Shown here piece by piece: positions 15,938-18,780 of a DNA stretch of 18,780 nt; the first letter of the stretch is position 1, and the number at the start of each line of letters is the position of its first letter. Under the pieces are notes generated by a model. The model had not been told where the DNA came from, ran no database searches, and saw only the letters and a list, made by a program, of their open reading frames with translations. Source of the DNA: Thermoplasmata archaeon (lineage in GTDB: Archaea > Thermoplasmatota > Thermoplasmata > Thermoplasmatales > Thermoplasmataceae). The position numbers were made by a program, and so were the translations under genes. The stretch covers positions 1-18,780 of the forward strand of contig JAKAUD010000174.1 of assembly GCA_021827885.1 (NCBI GenBank). The letters run 5' to 3'.

Positions 15938-15994
15938 TTAAGTGCCTTGAACCTGTTCTCTCTCTCTCTCTCTTTCTGTTACTACTGAATACAT
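15938..15994 (-). other. Short frame from the TATA-positioned ATG, out of phase with the surface protein ORF
   Basis: The ATG at 15994 opens MYSVVTERERERE and then, after the GA tract, QVQGT before TAA at 15938-15940. It lies 24 bases from a TATA-like box, so it is the expected start of a leaderless mRNA. The distance from this ATG to the 816-residue ORF start is 70 bases. A change of +2 (one more GA unit) or -4 (two fewer) would fuse the two. The fused product would continue as NRFKALKLIAIMMITAMM, a complete signal peptide. Confidence 0.65.
15957..15972. repeat. Dinucleotide microsatellite (TC)8 / (GA)8
   Basis: Eight perfect TC units on the plus strand (GA on the coding minus strand), followed by one extra T at 15973, lie between the TATA-positioned ATG and the signal-peptide codons of the surface protein gene. 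No other dinucleotide tract of this length was noticed in the window. Such tracts slip during replication. Confidence 0.95.
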
Positions 15995-16013
15995 TTTGAA
16001 ATCTGTCCTGAAA

Positions 16014-16032
16014 GATATAAGTGTTAATAAAT
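16014..16032 (-). promoter_or_regulatory. TATA region of the surface protein cassette
   Basis: Minus-strand CTTATATC (16014-16021) is centred about 24 bases before the ATG at 15994, with a second A/T element ATTTATTAAC (16023-16032) about 34 bases before it. Placement favours transcription starting at or just before the ATG at 15994, not at the ATG at 15924. Confidence 0.55.
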
Positions 16033-16094
16033 TTACTGATAATGAGTGACATGGCGGCAATTTGCCTGATCTCACCATTAAATTGTTGAAAATA

Positions 16095-17063
16095 TCAGAG
16101 TTTCAACGCAAATGGAACAAGCTTATACACTATAGTCATGAACACAGGAATCGCAAAGTTATCATCAACCGGGAATGTCGAAAGAGCCTCGGAGAATACT
16201 GCAACGGCTGCATAAAGTATACCATATGATCCTAAAAGATAATACCCGACAATAGCAGTTGCGGCAAACATAGAAAAAAAGCCAGAATAACTCTTCTTTT
16301 TGTTAAAGAACAGTTTTGGCCCCTTCAATTTTGTCCCTACAATCGTAGCTAGAGAATCTCCAAACGTAACGGCGAAGACGACCAAAATTATGAAATTAAG
16401 ATTGTGAACCACGGAAATGAGTGCAAGAATGCCGATTGCGAACCATGATGCGCCAACTCCCAACTGTGTGTTTTCCCTTTCGAGGGAATTTATAAATTTA
16501 GCAGCCCTATACTGGTTCTTCCCTTTTACCATATTTATAACAAGAAAATAGATTAAAATAGAGATAGTGAGAATAAAAAGCGCGTTTATCATTCCCACGT
16601 AGACAATTCCCAATATGATGACTATTCCCCCAACGATTTGAACAATATCCCTTGGAACTTCTCTTGTAACGGATCTGCCCTTCTGCGCATCATTAACCTT
16701 TGAGTAGGAGACAAGGCGGTCATGTCCCAGGAAAGCTGCTCCAAAACCTACTATTATGGCTATATCCATTACTCTCATGTGATTGAGATCCAATAAGATT
16801 GAATACACCATAATAAATGCAAATAAAATCATAAACGGGATGTAAAAGTTCTTTGTGTATAGGGTTTCAGCACAAAGAAGGGATAACATGCCAACAGGCA
16901 ATATCCAGTAAGTATTGGATATAAAGAACAAAAAAACAAGAGCAATAGAAACAAAGACAGAAAGGAAATATGAAAATCCTAAGCGAGGTATAAATGAAAA
17001 TGCCAGTGCTATTAGAAAACCGAATACCGCAACGGCATTTATCATATAAATGAAATCTGACAC
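16095..17063 (-). CDS. CTP-dependent polyprenol (dolichol/phytol-type) kinase-like membrane protein
   Basis: This 322-residue integral membrane protein has about eight or nine hydrophobic helices. The C-terminal third has the family marks of dolichol kinase, phytol kinase and related CTP-using enzymes: FGDSLATIVGTKLKGPK (residues 234-250), NKKKSYSGFFSMF (254-266) and EALSTFPVDDNFAIP (292-306). These residues form the nucleotide/metal site in the family. A likely role is phosphorylation of a polyprenol for lipid or glycan-carrier metabolism; a cytidylyltransferase acting on lipids is an alternative. The start may be the GTG at 17063, five bases from the predicted transcription start, or the ATG at 17045. 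It is a single gene. Confidence 0.75.
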   Translation of the reverse strand: MSDFIYMINAVAVFGFLIALAFSFIPRLGFSYFLSVFVSIALVFLFFISNTYWILPVGMLSLLCAETLYTKNFYIPFMILFAFIMVYSILLDLNHMRVMDIAIIVGFGAAFLGHDRLVSYSKVNDAQKGRSVTREVPRDIVQIVGGIVIILGIVYVGMINALFILTISILIYFLVINMVKGKNQYRAAKFINSLERENTQLGVGASWFAIGILALISVVHNLNFIILVVFAVTFGDSLATIVGTKLKGPKLFFNKKKSYSGFFSMFAATAIVGYYLLGSYGILYAAVAVFSEALSTFPVDDNFAIPVFMTIVYKLVPFALKL

Positions 17064-17087
17064 TTAATTCACTGATATGTTTCAACT

Positions 17088-17099
17088 TATTTAATATAA
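17088..17099 (-). promoter_or_regulatory. TATA box of the polyprenol kinase-like gene
   Basis: Minus-strand TTATATTAAATA is centred near 17094 and predicts transcription starting at about 17068. That leaves a leader of about 5 bases to the GTG or about 23 bases to the ATG at 17045. Confidence 0.5.
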
Positions 17100-17156
17100 G
17101 GATTTGACCCAACCCCTCAGCCCTAATCTATGATAAGGAATGGAAATTTCTAAAAA

Positions 17157-17167
17157 GATTTAATATG
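17157..17167 (+). promoter_or_regulatory. TATA box of ftsZ
   Basis: The sequence gatttaatatg is centred 26 bases before the ftsZ ATG at 17188, with no Shine-Dalgarno sequence between. This is the standard leaderless arrangement. Confidence 0.6.
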
Positions 17168-17187
17168 CCCAATCTATTATTCAGTTA

Positions 17188-18264
17188 ATGAGCTATTCCG
17201 AGGAATCCAATCTTGATCTACAGGATGATATCAGCACATCAGATGAAGAACTTCTTAAATTCATAGAAGAAAGAAAGGTAAGGATCAAGATATTTGGTGC
17301 AGGCGGAGCTGGTTCAAACACTATTAATCGAATAATGAGGGATCCGTTGAGCACAAAAGTTAGGCTCATAGCCCTTAATACAGATGCAGCACATTTGAGG
17401 ATCATTTTAGCGCATAACAAGGTTGTTCTGGGAAGGAACTTAACGAAGGGGAGGGGTTCGGGTGCAGACCCTCACGTAGGCGAAGAGGCTGCAAAGGAAT
17501 CCGACAGAGATATTCAAAAATTCATTGACGGAACCAGCATAGTCTTTGTAACTACTGGTCTCGGTGGAGGAACAGGTACGGGTTCTGCACCATATATTGC
17601 AAGCAAGGCAAGAAAGTCGGGAATATTGACAATTTCTATTGTTACATGGCCATTTACAGATGAGGGTGAAAAGAGAACGCTAAATGCAAAGGATGGCCTT
17701 GAAAAACTGTTATATTATTCAGATTGTGTTATTGTAATACCAAATGATAAACTTCTCGAACTTGTTCCGGATGTGCCAATTCAAAAGGCCTTTAAGCTGG
17801 CTGATGAAATTATTACAAAAGCGATTTCAGGAATTTCCGACTTGATAACCAAACCCGGACTTATCAATCTTGATTTCAACGATCTTGTCAGGGTTACAAA
17901 AGACTCCGGAATGGCTATGTTCGGATTAGGACTGTCTTCAGCCCCACTTGGCCAGAGAATAAATGAGGCTACTGAGCAAGCATTGAATTCACCATTTCTT
18001 GATGTGGATCTCTCCACCTCAAAAGCAGTAATAGTAAGTATTCAGGGTGGAAAGGATCTGATGCTTGATGAGGCTGCGGCTTCCCTTGAACTTGTCAAGA
18101 GAAGGGTGGGGGAAAGGGCTGAGATCATAATGGGAACGAGCCTTGATTCCGAAATGAATGGAAAAGTGCAGATCATGGTTCTTGCTACCGGAGTTAAAAC
18201 AAAGTTTGATGTGTATCCCCATCCCGGAAAAGGCTATGGAGGAGATATTGACAGTATTTCGTGA
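17188..18264 (+). CDS. ftsZ: Cell division GTPase FtsZ
   Basis: This tubulin-family GTPase (358 residues) polymerises at the division site. After a short acidic N-terminal extension (1-30), the first nucleotide-binding loop is [11 protein letters not shown] (35-45). LIALNTDAA (60-68) and the tubulin signature [14 protein letters not shown] (122-135) follow. The T7 loop NLDFNDL (227-233) has N227, D229 and D232, which complete the GTPase site of the neighbouring subunit. The polymerisation-competent core is intact. The C-terminal tail after residue 340 ([16 protein letters not shown]) is short and does not show an obvious bacterial-type FtsA/ZipA-binding peptide. It is transcribed alone from its own promoter. 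Confidence 0.97.
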   Translation: MSYSEESNLDLQDDISTSDEELLKFIEERKVRIKIFGAGGAGSNTINRIMRDPLSTKVRLIALNTDAAHLRIILAHNKVVLGRNLTKGRGSGADPHVGEEAAKESDRDIQKFIDGTSIVFVTTGLGGGTGTGSAPYIASKARKSGILTISIVTWPFTDEGEKRTLNAKDGLEKLLYYSDCVIVIPNDKLLELVPDVPIQKAFKLADEIITKAISGISDLITKPGLINLDFNDLVRVTKDSGMAMFGLGLSSAPLGQRINEATEQALNSPFLDVDLSTSKAVIVSIQGGKDLMLDEAAASLELVKRRVGERAEIIMGTSLDSEMNGKVQIMVLATGVKTKFDVYPHPGKGYGGDIDSIS

Positions 18265-18338
18265 TTGAGATTCGCTCAACCGAACATACGACGACAATCA
18301 GTACAATTCTTTGAATTAGTATCAAAACGTTTTAATTT

Positions 18339-18391
18339 ACATTTAAATATGGTAGCACAATGCATTTTCTGGTTATCTGGAGGATTAGGTG
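18339..18391 (+). promoter_or_regulatory. Promoter and ribosome binding site of the transketolase gene
   Basis: The TATA-like acatttaaat (18339-18348) predicts a transcription start near 18371, so this gene should have a leader of about 29 bases, unlike its neighbours. The leader contains ggagga (18379-18384), 15 bases from the ATG, and ggtg (18388-18391), 8 bases from it. Either could pair with the 16S 3' end. Confidence 0.45.
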
Positions 18392-18399
18392 TTTTCCGA

Positions 18400-18780
18400 A
18401 TGAATAATGAAGCTGATTTGAAAATTTTTGAGAAGGCAAGAGAGGCACGTAAACTCATAATAGAAATGGTTTATTCTGCAAAGAGTGGCCATCCAGGAGG
18501 TTCGCTTAGCATAATAGATATCCTTGCGGACCTTTATTTCAGGGAAATTAACATTGACCCAACGAATCCAAACGATCCATCACGCGATCGACTTGTGATG
18601 AGCAAAGGACATGCATCTCCTGCAATGTATTCCATCCTAGCCCTCAAAGGCTTTTTCCCGAAGGAACTTCTGCTTGGATTTCGCAGGTTGAATTCAAAAC
18701 TTGAGGGGCATGTCCATAGAGGTGTTCCGGGTGTTGAATCCTCGACAGGCTCATTAGGGCAGGGTCTTGGTATTGCTGTA
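18400..18780 (+). CDS. Transketolase, N-terminal subunit (partial, runs off the window)
   Basis: The first 127 residues of a split archaeal transketolase are visible. The enzyme transfers two-carbon units between sugar phosphates using thiamine diphosphate. Visible motifs are SGHPGGSLSIIDIL (about residues 29-42), SKGHASPAMY, LEGHVHRGVPG and STGSLGQGLG, the glycine-rich start of the ThDP/metal-binding region. In archaea with this arrangement a separate C-terminal subunit gene usually lies directly downstream, here outside the window. The ATG at 18400 gives the family-typical N-terminus. An in-frame ATG at 18349 would add 17 residues that do not look like the family and would lie immediately after the TATA box. 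Confidence 0.93.
   Translation, partial: MNNEADLKIFEKAREARKLIIEMVYSAKSGHPGGSLSIIDILADLYFREINIDPTNPNDPSRDRLVMSKGHASPAMYSILALKGFFPKELLLGFRRLNSKLEGHVHRGVPGVESSTGSLGQGLGIAV

Noticed and set aside
18265..18279. Small hairpin ttgag-attcg-ctcaa right after ftsZ
   Set aside because: The stem has only five pairs and no following T-run, so it is too weak to call a terminator.
18349..18399. In-frame ATG at 18349 extending the transketolase subunit by 17 residues
   Set aside because: The ATG directly follows the TATA-like box, so it would not be in the transcript, and the extra residues do not resemble the family N-terminus.
1..18780. tRNA genes, CRISPR arrays, transposases and rolling-circle or origin-like repeats
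   Set aside because: I looked on both strands and saw no cloverleaf-like sequence, no regularly spaced direct repeats and no transposase motifs. A dedicated scan (tRNAscan, CRISPR finder) could miss or find items I cannot see by eye.

Overview
This is an AT-rich archaeal chromosome segment, most likely from the Thermoplasmatales (Ferroplasma/Cuniculiplasma/Thermoplasma-like). The evidence is the gene content: FEN1, RadB, archaeal-type prolyl-tRNA synthetase, archaeal NMN adenylyltransferase, a split transketolase, FtsZ and a DUF2240 protein. Many start codons also sit about 24-27 bases downstream of a TATA-like box with no Shine-Dalgarno sequence, as expected for leaderless mRNAs. One surface protein carries the 'FTETGLPSGTSW' repeat that I associate with thermoacidophile surface proteins. 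No tRNA, rRNA, CRISPR array or transposase gene was seen.

Layout. Bases 2-112 are the tail of an unrecognised gene. A double-rhodanese protein (202-795, +) and a DUF2240 protein (846-1334, +) follow. On the minus strand lie a RadB-FEN1 operon (3075 down to 1359) and a ProRS-HAD phosphatase operon (5241 down to 3129). An M20 metallohydrolase (5368-6570, +) runs into NadM (7076 down to 6567) with overlapping stop codons. A class I aminotransferase is translationally coupled by ATGA to an unknown membrane-anchored protein (9228 down to 7142). A Nudix protein with a degraded catalytic box (9348-9809, +) faces a tandem-GNAT protein (10753 down to 9824). The GNAT gene shares one central TATA box with a divergent malic enzyme (10804-12132, +), which is followed by a second GNAT (12136-12642, +).

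The accessory part is 12643-16094. It holds a perfect inverted repeat and a two-gene cassette for large, Cys- and sequon-rich extracytoplasmic proteins (816 and 234 residues). The 816-residue ORF has no usable start that gives a complete signal peptide. A TATA-positioned ATG at 15994 opens a reading frame that runs through a (GA)8 dinucleotide tract and falls out of frame; one more GA unit would join it to the signal peptide and the whole ORF. This looks like a phase-variable (contingency) surface gene in the OFF state, and it is the most interesting observation in the window.

The right end is housekeeping: a CTP-dependent polyprenol-kinase-like membrane protein (17063 down to 16095), FtsZ (17188-18264, +) and the start of the transketolase N-terminal subunit (18400 to the window end). 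Genes group by process: DNA repair (RadB, FEN1), translation (ProRS), NAD synthesis (NadM), central carbon metabolism (malic enzyme, transketolase), division (FtsZ), and envelope or lipid-carrier functions (surface cassette, polyprenol kinase).
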